13,323 nucleotides of DNA from Sulfurospirillum arcachonense (GCA_015662785.1 DQTM01000040.1:1-13323); one strand, 5' to 3'; numbered from the stretch's first letter, positions 5,615 to 13,109 are shown. The notes: generated from the letters alone by a model not told the origin. Numbers and translations: made by a program.

Positions 5615-7450
5615 ATGTCAACAAAAGAGCTTTATGCAGATTTAGAAGAGTTATTTAAAGAGAACGAAAAGGGCAATGTAACCTACGAAAAAGTTATGTC
5701 ACTTTTTATTAAACAACCAACAGCATCAAATGTAAAAAAAATGACAACACTGATAAAAAAGTATAAAATTACACTTATAACATCAGCAGAATTAGCAAAA
5801 CTTAGAAACTTAGAAGAAGCACTAAAAAGAGCTGAAGAGGCTCAAAGACTGCAAGATGAAGCACTAGAAAAAGAGTTTGACTTAGCAGGTGATAAAGAAC
5901 TTTTAGAGTGGTCTAGAAGTGATAGTCCCGTTAGAATGTACCTAAGAGAGATGGGTCTTATCTCACTTTTAACAAAAGAAGAAGAGATAGAAATTAGCAA
6001 AAAAATAGAATTTGGTGAAGATATTATCATCGATGCTTTTTGTTCTGTTCCATACCTAATAGACTTTATTATTGATTATAAAGAAGCACTTATAAATAGA
6101 GAACGTAGAGTAAAAGAGCTATTTAGAAACTTTGAAGATGATGAAGAAAGTAATGATGACAGCAGTGAAGATAGTGAAAAAACTGCAAAAAAAGCTACTA
6201 AAAAAGACAATAAAAGAACTGAAAAAGTACTAACTAGCTTTAAAGCACTAGAAAAAGCAAAGAAAGATTGGCTTAAAACTATTGCTAAAGTTCCTGAAGA
6301 CATGGAAGATGAAGAAGCAAAAGCCATATATGATATAACTGTAGCATTTAAGAAAAAAATACTAAAAGAGATGCTTCTTGAACTAGGACCTACAAGTAAA
6401 CTTATAAATGAACTTGTAAGATCTATGGAAACTTCACTAAAAAGTGATGATGAGTTTGATAAAGAGCTGAAAAGACTAGAGTATAGACTCCCTCTTTTTA
6501 ATGACACACTAAAACAAAACCATGATAAACTTTTAGAAAAAATTATAGATTTAAATAAAGATGAAATTACAGGTTTAGTTCCTGAAGCTACTATGGTTTC
6601 TACTTATGTAGAGATAAAAAAGCTTTTTCAAACAAAAGAGGCTAGTAAAGAAAGTTTTAATCTTGACCCTGAAGTACTTAAAGAGATCGTAGAACAGATT
6701 AAACGTGGTAAAAAAATTGCAGATGAGTCAAAAAATCGTATGGCAAAATCAAACCTACGTTTGGTTGTATCTATAGCTAAACGTTATACAAACCGTGGGC
6801 TGCCTTTCCTTGACCTTATCCAAGAGGGTAACATTGGTCTTATGAAAGCTGTTGATAAGTTTGAATATAAAAAAGGTTATAAGTTCTCTACTTATGCTAC
6901 ATGGTGGATTCGTCAAGCGATTTCACGTGCTATTGCAGACCAAGCTAGAACTATTCGTATACCAATACATATGATAGAAACTATAAACAGAATCAACAAA
7001 ATAATCCGTAAACACCTTCAAGAAGAAGGAAAAGAACCAGATATTGATACAATTGCAGAAGAAGTAGGATTAAGTATTGATAAGGTTAAAAACGTTATCA
7101 AAATCACAAAAGAACCAATTTCTCTTGAAGCTCCTATTGGAAATGAAGATGATGGAAAGTTTGGTGATTTTGTTGAAGATAAAAACTCTATTTCTCCTAT
7201 GGACTTTATGCTCAAAAACGACCTTAAAAACCAGATTGATGATGTACTTGACCAGCTGAATGACAGAGAAAAAGCAGTTATAAGAATGAGATTTGGTCTT
7301 ATGTTTGATGAGAGTGACAGAACTCTTGAAGAGATAGGAAAAGAGTTAAACGTAACAAGAGAGAGAGTACGTCAAATTGAAAGCTCTGCTATCAAAAAAC
7401 TTAAGCATCCAAAAGTTGGTCGTAAACTAAAGAACTACATAGAAAGTTAA
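5615..7450 (+). CDS. rpoD: RNA polymerase primary sigma factor RpoD (sigma-70)
   Basis: The housekeeping sigma factor, which directs core RNA polymerase to -10/-35 promoters. The 611 residues show all regions. Region 1.1 lies at about 1-75. Region 1.2 begins at SPVRMYLREMGLISLLTKEE (104-123). A non-conserved insert spans about 135-370. Regions 2.1-2.4 run from MAKSNLRLVVSIAKRYTNRG (376-395) through FLDLIQEGNIGLM and YKFSTYATWWIRQAISRAI to RTIRIPIHM. Region 3 is at about 455-530. Region 4 starts at LNDREKAVIRMRFGL (548-562) and ends with the helix-turn-helix LEEIGKELNVTRERVRQIES (571-590). The insert holds a low-complexity stretch, acidic then lysine-rich (about 174-205). The start is set by AGGAG nine bases upstream. 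A gene with a PAS-like N-terminus begins at the base after the stop codon. Confidence 0.98.
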   Translation: MSTKELYADLEELFKENEKGNVTYEKVMSLFIKQPTASNVKKMTTLIKKYKITLITSAELAKLRNLEEALKRAEEAQRLQDEALEKEFDLAGDKELLEWSRSDSPVRMYLREMGLISLLTKEEEIEISKKIEFGEDIIIDAFCSVPYLIDFIIDYKEALINRERRVKELFRNFEDDEESNDDSSEDSEKTAKKATKKDNKRTEKVLTSFKALEKAKKDWLKTIAKVPEDMEDEEAKAIYDITVAFKKKILKEMLLELGPTSKLINELVRSMETSLKSDDEFDKELKRLEYRLPLFNDTLKQNHDKLLEKIIDLNKDEITGLVPEATMVSTYVEIKKLFQTKEASKESFNLDPEVLKEIVEQIKRGKKIADESKNRMAKSNLRLVVSIAKRYTNRGLPFLDLIQEGNIGLMKAVDKFEYKKGYKFSTYATWWIRQAISRAIADQARTIRIPIHMIETINRINKIIRKHLQEEGKEPDIDTIAEEVGLSIDKVKNVIKITKEPISLEAPIGNEDDGKFGDFVEDKNSISPMDFMLKNDLKNQIDDVLDQLNDREKAVIRMRFGLMFDESDRTLEEIGKELNVTRERVRQIESSAIKKLKHPKVGRKLKNYIES

Positions 7451-8137
7451 ATGAATTTTAATGAAGCATGGATAGAACATGACTATAACCCTTTTATCGT
7501 TTTTGGTGAAGATGGAAGGGTAAAATCTCTTAACCAAGAGGCTCAATACCTCTTAGGTGAAGCTCAAAACAGAGAGATTTTTGAGCTAACTGGGGCATAT
7601 GCAAGCCACTCATATGGATTTAAAACAACAGCTCTAGATTTAACTTTTGGTTCATATAAATTTTACGCTATTACTATTGGTTATCTAGATGAAAATGAGA
7701 TAGGCATAAAACTATACAAAACTGCTGCAAAAAAATTCATAAGTATAGAAGAACATGGAGAGAGTGTAAATATATATGCTATATTAGACTTATGCATAAG
7801 TGCATCAAGTACAAGATGTAAGGCAGAATTTACAAAAGAGTTTGATCCAACCTTTCCAGATATCAAACTACAAATAAATAACTTCACAAAACTACTAGAT
7901 AAAATATACCAATCTCACTCGTCAGCTACATTAATAAAAACAAAACTATCCCTACTAACAGGTGAACATATAAAACAAAATGGCAAAAAATACCCTATTT
8001 TTTCTATACATGTAACAACTGATTATAGAGATAGTGGCTATGAAAAAGATATAGAATTTGTAGCTTCAAAAAGCAATACTATGGTAAGATTTCATGAAAA
8101 CTCTACTACTATTAACTCTGCTATGGTTACTTCCTAA
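7451..8137 (+). CDS. Conserved-looking protein with PAS-like N-terminus
   Basis: A soluble 228-residue protein; I do not recognise a named family. Residues about 11-90 read like a PAS domain: NPFIVFGEDGRVKSLNQEAQ, then a leucine-rich helix and a sheet-like half ending in ENEIGIKLYK. Residues about 104-195 resemble the end of a histidine kinase: VNIYAILDLCI, FPDIKLQINNFTKLLDKIYQ in place of the N box, and FSIHVTTDYRD. The phosphorylated histidine, the N-box asparagine pattern and the glycine-rich ATP lid are not visible. It may therefore be a degenerate sensor or a non-catalytic binding domain; this second assignment is weak. The ATG directly abuts the rpoD TAA, with no separate binding site evident, so it is probably co-translated with rpoD. 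A role in sigma factor control would be pure inference. Its 3' end overlaps a convergent gene by 11 bases. Confidence 0.8.
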   Translation: MNFNEAWIEHDYNPFIVFGEDGRVKSLNQEAQYLLGEAQNREIFELTGAYASHSYGFKTTALDLTFGSYKFYAITIGYLDENEIGIKLYKTAAKKFISIEEHGESVNIYAILDLCISASSTRCKAEFTKEFDPTFPDIKLQINNFTKLLDKIYQSHSSATLIKTKLSLLTGEHIKQNGKKYPIFSIHVTTDYRDSGYEKDIEFVASKSNTMVRFHENSTTINSAMVTS

Positions 8138-8648
8138 GAAACATACCTAAAACAAGACTAGAAATTGGAACAGCTCCAATCCCTACTAAAAAAGGAATTG
8201 CAGAAAACAACTCATTCCTAATAAGAAAAAGCATAGCTATACAAAGAAGCGCATAGGCAATGAGCCTAAAAGGGTTAAATACCCCTTTCCCACTTTTAAA
8301 AAGATTTGAAAAAGTCTGTTTTATACCAGAACTCTTTTTTCTCTCTTCTTTATATAACTTTACAAACTCCTCTTTACTTAGCTCTTTAGCTTCAATGTTT
8401 TCATCTTCTCTAAAGAGTCCAAATTTATCATCAATCTTATCTAGTTCATCTACCTCATCAGGAATTTCGCCATTTTCAAGTCGTCTTTCTATCATACCTT
8501 TGTACGACAAAAATGAGGCAAATATAATAATCATAGAGCAAATAAAAGAGACTTGTGTATTTATAAGCCACTTATCCCCCATAAACAAAGAGAGCAAGAT
8601 TAAAAATAAACTTGCTCCAAGATAGACAAAGGAAACTTTAGTCTTCAT
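8127..8648 (-). CDS. Four-helix membrane protein of unknown function
   Basis: A 173-residue inner-membrane protein that I cannot place in a family. Two helices (about 5-23 and 32-50) are followed by a hydrophilic loop of about 75 residues. The loop is first acidic (EIPDEVDELDKIDDKFGLF), then mixed with KEEFVKLYKEERKK. Two more helices follow (about 127-144 and 148-170). The frame is open upstream to an ATG at 8702, but that would overlap the preceding gene by 65 bases. Three ATG codons in a row lie at 8654-8646, with AGGA five bases before the last, so I start at 8648, an 11-base overlap. It is the last gene of the cytochrome-hemL operon, and its stop lies inside the convergent PAS-like gene. 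The pairing with an AtpZ-like protein invites comparison with AtpI, but no AtpI motif is seen. Confidence 0.8.
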   Translation of the reverse strand: MKTKVSFVYLGASLFLILLSLFMGDKWLINTQVSFICSMIIIFASFLSYKGMIERRLENGEIPDEVDELDKIDDKFGLFREDENIEAKELSKEEFVKLYKEERKKSSGIKQTFSNLFKSGKGVFNPFRLIAYALLCIAMLFLIRNELFSAIPFLVGIGAVPISSLVLGMFLRK

Positions 8649-8925
8649 CATCATCCTGATTTTCGTACTTTTTATAACGAACGTCATCTTTAAATTCAGC
8701 ATATGACTCTACCTGTTTTTTATAAGCTTTATAAACATTCATAATAGCTCCTCCAACTCCCCAAAGAACACCCATCCAAAGTAACCAATCATAACCAAAA
8801 GAGCTTTTCATAAGCATACCTGCACCAACTCCAAGAAGAATTGCTACAACTATAGATATACCAAGTGAAAGCCCATCGGCACCTTCAACTAGCTTGGCAT
8901 ATTTTGGAGTTTCCTCTTTACTCAT
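8638..8925 (-). CDS. AtpZ/AtpI family membrane protein
   Basis: A 95-residue protein with two membrane helices, matching the AtpZ-like ATPase accessory family. Helix one is LGISIVVAILLGVGAGMLM (21-39), with the glycine spacing typical of the family. After FGYDWLLW comes helix two, GVLWGVGGAIMNVYKAYKK, whose N-V-Y-K end is also characteristic. The C-terminus is a very acidic tail (NQDDDED). AtpZ proteins usually sit at the head of ATP synthase operons and aid assembly or ion supply. Here no atp gene is near, and the gene overlaps the end of hemL by four bases (ATGA). A stand-alone copy could still serve ATP synthase, or another membrane complex. Family call good, role uncertain. Confidence 0.82.
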   Translation of the reverse strand: MSKEETPKYAKLVEGADGLSLGISIVVAILLGVGAGMLMKSSFGYDWLLWMGVLWGVGGAIMNVYKAYKKQVESYAEFKDDVRYKKYENQDDDED

Positions 8926-10208
8926 TTAATCTCTTTCATAACTTTTTGTGCAGCTTTTATACAATCTTCTATCATCTCATCAGTCATCGCAGCACAGATA
9001 AATCCTGTCTCATACTGACTACAAGCAAAATAAAAACCTTCATTTAACATACCTTGATGAAACTTAGCAAAAGTATCTGTATCACTCTTAAGTGCATCAT
9101 CAAAATTCTTTACTTCATTTTCATTAAAAAAGAAGCCAAACATACTTCCTCTTACATCTACTTGAAGTGCTATTCCATTATCTTTGGCTGCATTTTTAAA
9201 ACCTGCTACTAGCTTTTTAGCTTTTGCTTCAAAACCACTGTATAAATCTTTTTCTTCTAAGATTTTCTCTAGCGAAGCCATACCTGCATGCATTGCAACT
9301 GGGTTTCCACTAAGAGTTCCTGCTTGATAAACAGGACCATCAGGACTAAGCTTGTTCATAATGTTAAGTTTTCCACCAAACGCTCCAACAGGCATACCAC
9401 CACCGATGACCTTACCAAAAGTCACCATATCAGGAATTACGCTTGTAAGTCCTTGTGCTCCCTTAAGTGAAGCTCTAAAACCACTCATAACCTCATCAAA
9501 TATCAACAGAGTTCCATTCTCATCACAAAGTGTACGTAATTCTTGAAGAAACTTTTCATCAGCAGGAACAAGCCCCATATTACCAGCTATTGGCTCAAGA
9601 ATAATACAAGCTATGTCACTAGAGTTTGCAAAGCATTTTTTTACACTTTCTATATCGTTATACTTTGCTAAAAGAGTGTGTTTAGTCAAGTCAGCCGGAA
9701 CACCTGGACTTGAAGGAGTTCCAAAAGTTACTGCACCACTTCCAGCTTGCACTAAAAGAGAATCACTATGCCCATGATAGTTTCCCTCAAACTTAAGAAT
9801 ATCATCACGTCCCGTATATCCACGAGCAAGACGAATTGCACTCATTACAGCTTCTGTTCCACTACTTACAAATCTGATTTTATCAATGCTTTCAAACATA
9901 TCACAAATTTTACTAGCAAGTTTTGTTTCAACCTCAGTAGGTGCTCCAAAACTTAAACCTTTTGTAACTGCATCCATAACAGCAAACTCTATTGTTTTAT
10001 CACAATGACCAAAAATAAGCGGTCCCCAACTCTGAACAAAATCTACATAACGATTGCCATCAACGTCAACCAAATATGCACCCTCGCCACGTTCAATAAA
10101 AATTGGAGTTCCTCCAACACTTTTAAATGCTCTTACAGGAGAATCAACTCCACCAGGAATAACGCTTTGCGCTTTCTCGAATGCTGCTTTACTGTTACTT
10201 GTAGTCAT
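8922..10208 (-). CDS. hemL: Glutamate-1-semialdehyde 2,1-aminomutase HemL
   Basis: A cytoplasmic PLP enzyme that turns glutamate-1-semialdehyde into 5-aminolevulinate, the second step of the C5 route to heme and other tetrapyrroles. At 428 residues it has the standard length. Visible features are the N-terminal VIPGGVDSPVRAFKSVGG (17-34) with the family's substrate-gating region, SSGTEA (115-120) for the cofactor phosphate, NYHGHSD (143-149), IFDEV with D238 for the PLP ring nitrogen, and the Schiff-base lysine K266 in VTFGKVIGGGMPVGAFGG. The binding site GAGG lies seven bases upstream, inside the cytochrome gene, whose end it overlaps by four bases. Being translated with a c-type cytochrome ties precursor supply to a heme consumer. 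Confidence 0.98.
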   Translation of the reverse strand: MTTSNSKAAFEKAQSVIPGGVDSPVRAFKSVGGTPIFIERGEGAYLVDVDGNRYVDFVQSWGPLIFGHCDKTIEFAVMDAVTKGLSFGAPTEVETKLASKICDMFESIDKIRFVSSGTEAVMSAIRLARGYTGRDDILKFEGNYHGHSDSLLVQAGSGAVTFGTPSSPGVPADLTKHTLLAKYNDIESVKKCFANSSDIACIILEPIAGNMGLVPADEKFLQELRTLCDENGTLLIFDEVMSGFRASLKGAQGLTSVIPDMVTFGKVIGGGMPVGAFGGKLNIMNKLSPDGPVYQAGTLSGNPVAMHAGMASLEKILEEKDLYSGFEAKAKKLVAGFKNAAKDNGIALQVDVRGSMFGFFFNENEVKNFDDALKSDTDTFAKFHQGMLNEGFYFACSQYETGFICAAMTDEMIEDCIKAAQKVMKEIK

Positions 10209-10537
10209 CTGTTTACCTCACTTGTTACGTAAAAATAGAGTGCTTCTATCTCACTATTTGTTAAAAAATACTTTGGCATTACTGAATCTGATTCTTGTAA
10301 TGCTTTAAAAAACTTATCTTTAGAGAGTTCATTAATAGCTGGTGCTATTAACTCTTTTTGTTTTCCTTTATGTTTATACTTTGCTATGATTGAACCTTCA
10401 CCTTTAGCACCATGACAAGAGATACAACCAATTCCTCGTGGATTAGAATAAAGCATCTTTGCATACTCCATTTTGGTTATAAAATCTTCAGCTTTTAAAG
10501 ATACAAGCACTAGCAATACACAAACAAAAACTCTCAT
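10205..10537 (-). CDS. Periplasmic monoheme c-type cytochrome
   Basis: A 110-residue exported protein. Residues 1-16 form a short signal peptide (MRVFVCVLLVLVSLKA), with likely cleavage after the alanine. The mature part has one heme-binding motif, CISCH (38-42), followed by GAKGEGS, as in class I cytochromes. VMPKY offers M87 as the axial ligand. A typical C-terminal helix follows (SEIEALYFYVTSEV). It should carry electrons in the periplasm; the partner is not known. Campylobacter jejuni has, from memory, a small periplasmic protein in the same place between hemL and folD. GAGG lies just ahead of the ATG with short spacing. It is the first gene of the hemL operon. Confidence 0.9.
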   Translation of the reverse strand: MRVFVCVLLVLVSLKAEDFITKMEYAKMLYSNPRGIGCISCHGAKGEGSIIAKYKHKGKQKELIAPAINELSKDKFFKALQESDSVMPKYFLTNSEIEALYFYVTSEVNR

Positions 10538-10563
10538 TTATCCTCTTTTTAATTGAAAAAAGA

Positions 10564-10570
10564 TATAATA
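10564..10570. promoter_or_regulatory. Overlapping divergent -10 boxes
   Basis: Plus strand TATAAT (10564-10569) and minus strand TATTAT (10570-10565) share the same bases. The minus box would start the cytochrome-hemL transcript near 10558, with a leader of about 20 bases carrying AGAGG. The plus box would start an RNA near 10576 that runs into the hairpin region. Which is used cannot be told from sequence. Confidence 0.45.
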
Positions 10571-10629
10571 GCTAAAATAGACTTATTGTGTTATTAGAGA
10601 TAGTCATAATAGTCGTTAAAGAGGTGAGG

Positions 10630-10706
10630 TTGTGCAAAACTTTTTTTGAGTCTTAGTGATAACTAAGGCGATGAAAAATTTTGTGCAAAATTGCCTTTTT
10701 AAAGGC
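10630..10706 (+). other. Long hairpin element in the folD-cytochrome gap
   Basis: Bases 10630-10688 can fold into an imperfect stem of about 24 pairs. TTGTGCAAAA pairs with TTTTGTGCAA through two G-U pairs, then TTTTTT pairs with GAAAAA after a small bulge. The tip is a perfect CTTAGT-GATA-ACTAAG hairpin (10652-10667). A second perfect short hairpin, GCCTTT-TT-AAAGGC, follows at 10693-10706. TTGTGCAAAA also occurs as an exact 10-base direct repeat (10630-10639 and 10681-10690), and the second copy lies in the dyad ATTTTG-TG-CAAAAT (10678-10691). The element lies upstream of the likely folD -10 box, so it need not be in the folD leader. It may be a small RNA, a structured leader or a DNA-binding site; no known RNA family was recognised. 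Confidence 0.4.
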
Positions 10707-10731
10707 TACTTTATGTGCTAACTCTTGTAAA

Positions 10732-10737
10732 TATAAT
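10732..10737 (+). promoter_or_regulatory. Candidate -10 box for folD
   Basis: TATAAT preceded by CTTGTAAA would start transcription near 10744. The short leader holds AAGGA (10754-10758), nine bases before the folD ATG. No -35 box is evident. Confidence 0.6.
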
Positions 10738-10767
10738 AAGTCTAATAAAATTTAAGGACACTAAAAT

Positions 10768-11628
10768 ATGACAATTTTAGATGGAAAAGCACTATCAAAT
10801 AAAGTAAAAGAAGAGATTAAAAAAGAGACTGACGAGTTAAAAAAAGAGGGAATTATTCCTGGTCTTGCAGTAGTTTTAGTAGGTAGTGACCCTGCTAGTC
10901 AAACCTACGTTGCATCAAAAGAAAAATCTTGTACAGCAGCAGGTATATTTTCTGAAAAAATAACTATGAATGAAGATGCCACTGAGGAGAGACTGCTTGA
11001 CAGAATTGCTAAACTAAATGCAGACGATAGTATTCACGGTATATTAGTTCAACTACCACTTCCAGAGCATATTGATACTGCAAAAGTACTTGAAGCGATT
11101 GACCCTAAAAAAGATGTTGATGGCTTTCATGTTTCTAATGTAGGCCAGCTAGTAACTGGTGAGCCTACCTTAGTTCCTTGTACGCCACTTGGTGTTATGA
11201 GAATTCTAAAAGAGTATGGCATCGACCCAATGGGCATGGACGCTTGTGTTGTTGGTGTTAGTAACATTGTTGGAAAACCTATGACAAACCTGCTCATAAA
11301 TGCAAGAGCGACCGTTACAGTCTGTCACTCAAAAACAAAAGACTTAAAAGCTCACACAAGTAGAGCTGACCTTCTAATCGTAGGTGTTGGAATTCCACAC
11401 ATGATTAAACCAGACATGGTAAAAGAAGGTGCAGTTGTTATTGATATTGGTATCAACAGAATGACATGGGGCAAATATGAAGGAAAACTTGTAGGCGATA
11501 TAGATTTTGAAACAGTCGCGGACAAATGTAGTTTCATTACACCAGTTCCCGGTGGAGTTGGTCCCATGACAATTGCAATGCTTCTTAAAAACACTCTTAG
11601 TGCTGCAAAGATGAGTGTCAATAAATGA
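10768..11628 (+). CDS. folD: Bifunctional methylene-THF dehydrogenase/cyclohydrolase FolD
   Basis: A cytoplasmic enzyme of one-carbon metabolism that oxidises 5,10-methylene-tetrahydrofolate to methenyl-THF (NADP-linked) and hydrolyses it to 10-formyl-THF for purine and formyl-Met-tRNA synthesis. The 286 residues match the family. They show GSDPASQTYVASKEK with catalytic Y47 and K51, GILVQLPLPEHID (91-103), the DVDGFH segment with D118 (116-121), the dinucleotide-binding stretch VVGVSNIVGKP (161-171) and the C-terminal TPVPGGVGPMT signature. In the dinucleotide motif a valine sits where many homologues have arginine, and E. coli FolD also lacks that arginine. AAGGA lies nine bases before the start. 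It leads the plus-strand operon and overlaps lepB by ATGA. Confidence 0.98.
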   Translation: MTILDGKALSNKVKEEIKKETDELKKEGIIPGLAVVLVGSDPASQTYVASKEKSCTAAGIFSEKITMNEDATEERLLDRIAKLNADDSIHGILVQLPLPEHIDTAKVLEAIDPKKDVDGFHVSNVGQLVTGEPTLVPCTPLGVMRILKEYGIDPMGMDACVVGVSNIVGKPMTNLLINARATVTVCHSKTKDLKAHTSRADLLIVGVGIPHMIKPDMVKEGAVVIDIGINRMTWGKYEGKLVGDIDFETVADKCSFITPVPGGVGPMTIAMLLKNTLSAAKMSVNK

Positions 11629-12461
11629 AAAGTTTTTTAAACAAGCTATTAACTTGGTCAAATTCATGGACGGGTACTATTGTTATCGTCCTTTTAGTTA
11701 TATTTTTTGTTGCTCAAGCTTTTGTGATTCCTAGTGGAAGTATGAAAAAAACACTTCTAATTGGTGATCATCTCTTTGTTAAAAAGTTTAGTTATGGAAC
11801 TCCTACTCCTCATCTTCCTTGGCTTGAAGTTCAAGTTTTACCTGATTTCTTTGGAAATGGTCACCTAATCGAAGGTGATAGACCAGAGCGTGGGGACATA
11901 GTAGTTTTTCGTTACCCAAAACAACATAAAGTTCATTATGTAAAGAGGATGATTGCTGTTGGTGGAGATGAAGTACTTTTTCAAGACAAACATCTATACA
12001 TTAGTTTCCATGAAGGTGAACAATGGATGAAAGAGAACTATCCCCAAGAAAAGCTACATGTAATAGCCGGAAAAACTTGGGTACTAAACCCTTATATGGA
12101 AAAATTTCCAGGGATTCAATATGATGAAAATGTAAATCTTTTTGCTCAAATGAAGATGTTTCTCTCAGCAAATGATTTTGCTATGCAACCTGTTGTTGTA
12201 GATGAACTTCCAAAAAATTTCAACTCTGAATTTAATGCCTTTTATAAAAAAATACCAGAAGGTGAATTCTATATGGTGGGTGACAACCGTGACCACTCAA
12301 ATGACAGTAGATTTTGGGGAAGTGTTTCATATAGCCTCATAGTAGGAAAACCTTGGTTTATCTACTTTAGTTGGGATGATGATTATAAAATCAGATGGAA
12401 TAGAATCGGACGTTTCATAGAGACAATAGAACATGACAAAGAGTTTTTAGATGGAAAATGA
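11625..12461 (+). CDS. lepB: Signal peptidase I LepB
   Basis: An inner-membrane serine protease with its active site in the periplasm that cuts signal peptides from exported proteins. The 278 residues have one N-terminal anchor (about 16-33) followed directly by the catalytic box VIPSGSMKKTLLIGDHLFV with nucleophile S39. The catalytic lysine is K106 in HYVKRMIAVGGDEV. The late box MVGDNRDHSNDSRFWG (216-231) and GKPWFIYFSW complete the family. The usual proline after SM is replaced by lysine, as far as I recall also seen in related species. An insert of about 85 residues (about 125-210) separates the lysine and GDNRD boxes. The gene overlaps folD by four bases and the M50 gene by 11. Confidence 0.97.
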   Translation: MKSFLNKLLTWSNSWTGTIVIVLLVIFFVAQAFVIPSGSMKKTLLIGDHLFVKKFSYGTPTPHLPWLEVQVLPDFFGNGHLIEGDRPERGDIVVFRYPKQHKVHYVKRMIAVGGDEVLFQDKHLYISFHEGEQWMKENYPQEKLHVIAGKTWVLNPYMEKFPGIQYDENVNLFAQMKMFLSANDFAMQPVVVDELPKNFNSEFNAFYKKIPEGEFYMVGDNRDHSNDSRFWGSVSYSLIVGKPWFIYFSWDDDYKIRWNRIGRFIETIEHDKEFLDGK

Positions 12462-13101
12462 TGAAATAGTAAAAATTGCAGCCACTGTTTTAGCTTTAGC
12501 AGTAGCTATCATTGGTCATGAAATCATGCATGGTTATATGGCTTACCGTTATGGTGACAACACAGCTAAAGATGCGGGAAGACTCAGTATAAATCCTTTA
12601 GTTCATATTGATCCAATTGGGACTATAGTAGTTCCTGCGGTTCTGTTTTTTACTGGTGCTCCATTTCTTTTTGGTTGGGCAAAACCAGTGCCAATATACA
12701 TAAGAGAAGTTATAAGAAATGCAGGGTACAAAGGTGCAATAAATGTATCTTTAGCTGGTATCTACTACAACTTTGGACTTGCTTTAGTTGCTTCTGTAAT
12801 ACTTAGATATGTGGATTTTAACTCAATTGATTCTATGTTTGAGTATTTTATAATCTTATTTGTATTTCAATCACTTGTGTACAATGTAGTTTTAGGTTTC
12901 TTTAATCTTATGCCAATTCCACCACTAGATGGCTCACATGCCTTATCATACTTTGCAGCATGGAACAAATGGGACAGAGTTGTAAAATTTTATAGCTCTA
13001 TAGAGAGATATGGCATGGTTATATTAATTCTCATCATAGCAACACCAGCTTCACAATACTTCTTTGCACCAGTTAGATATATCATCGATATGCTAAAATA
13101 G
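12451..13101 (+). CDS. Site-2 protease family (M50) metalloprotease
   Basis: An intramembrane zinc protease of 216 residues, in the short M50 subgroup without PDZ domains. The first helix carries HEIMH (H23, E24, H27), the zinc-binding and catalytic motif. The RLSINPLVHIDPIGTIVVP segment is typical of this subgroup, and NLMPIPPLDGSH provides the third zinc ligand, D160. About five hydrophobic segments are visible. The GPxxN motif of classical members is altered to AGIYYNF (102-108), leaving the asparagine. Such proteases cut membrane proteins or leftover signal peptides; the substrate is unknown. Its start lies inside the end of lepB, so it is made together with signal peptidase. Confidence 0.93.
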   Translation: MENDEIVKIAATVLALAVAIIGHEIMHGYMAYRYGDNTAKDAGRLSINPLVHIDPIGTIVVPAVLFFTGAPFLFGWAKPVPIYIREVIRNAGYKGAINVSLAGIYYNFGLALVASVILRYVDFNSIDSMFEYFIILFVFQSLVYNVVLGFFNLMPIPPLDGSHALSYFAAWNKWDRVVKFYSSIERYGMVILILIIATPASQYFFAPVRYIIDMLK

Positions 13102-13109
13102 GAGAGGTT

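Noticed and set aside
6076..6507. 143-codon minus-strand frame inside rpoD
   Set aside because: Serine- and leucine-rich translation typical of the reverse of an acidic/lysine-rich coding region. rpoD is certain here.
8260..8625. 121-codon plus-strand frame over the four-helix protein gene
   Set aside because: Serine-rich shadow of the minus-strand gene, which has clear membrane helices and operon context.
8649..8702. Upstream start at 8702 for the four-helix membrane protein
   Set aside because: It would overlap the AtpZ-like gene by 65 bases and add a non-hydrophobic leader. The ATG at 8648 has AGGA at good spacing.
10630..10706. Tetrahydrofolate riboswitch upstream of folD
   Set aside because: The bases do not resemble the known THF riboswitch core, and the element lies upstream of the folD -10 box.
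10624..10725. Tiny leader-peptide frames (for example GTG-CAA-AAC-TTT-TTT-TGA, and a 16-codon frame from 10671) before folD
   Set aside because: Very short, no amino acid bias that makes sense for folate control, and upstream of the likely folD promoter.
11352..11667. Two minus-strand frames across the end of folD and start of lepB
   Set aside because: Both lie opposite highly conserved folD coding sequence and have no motif or binding site.
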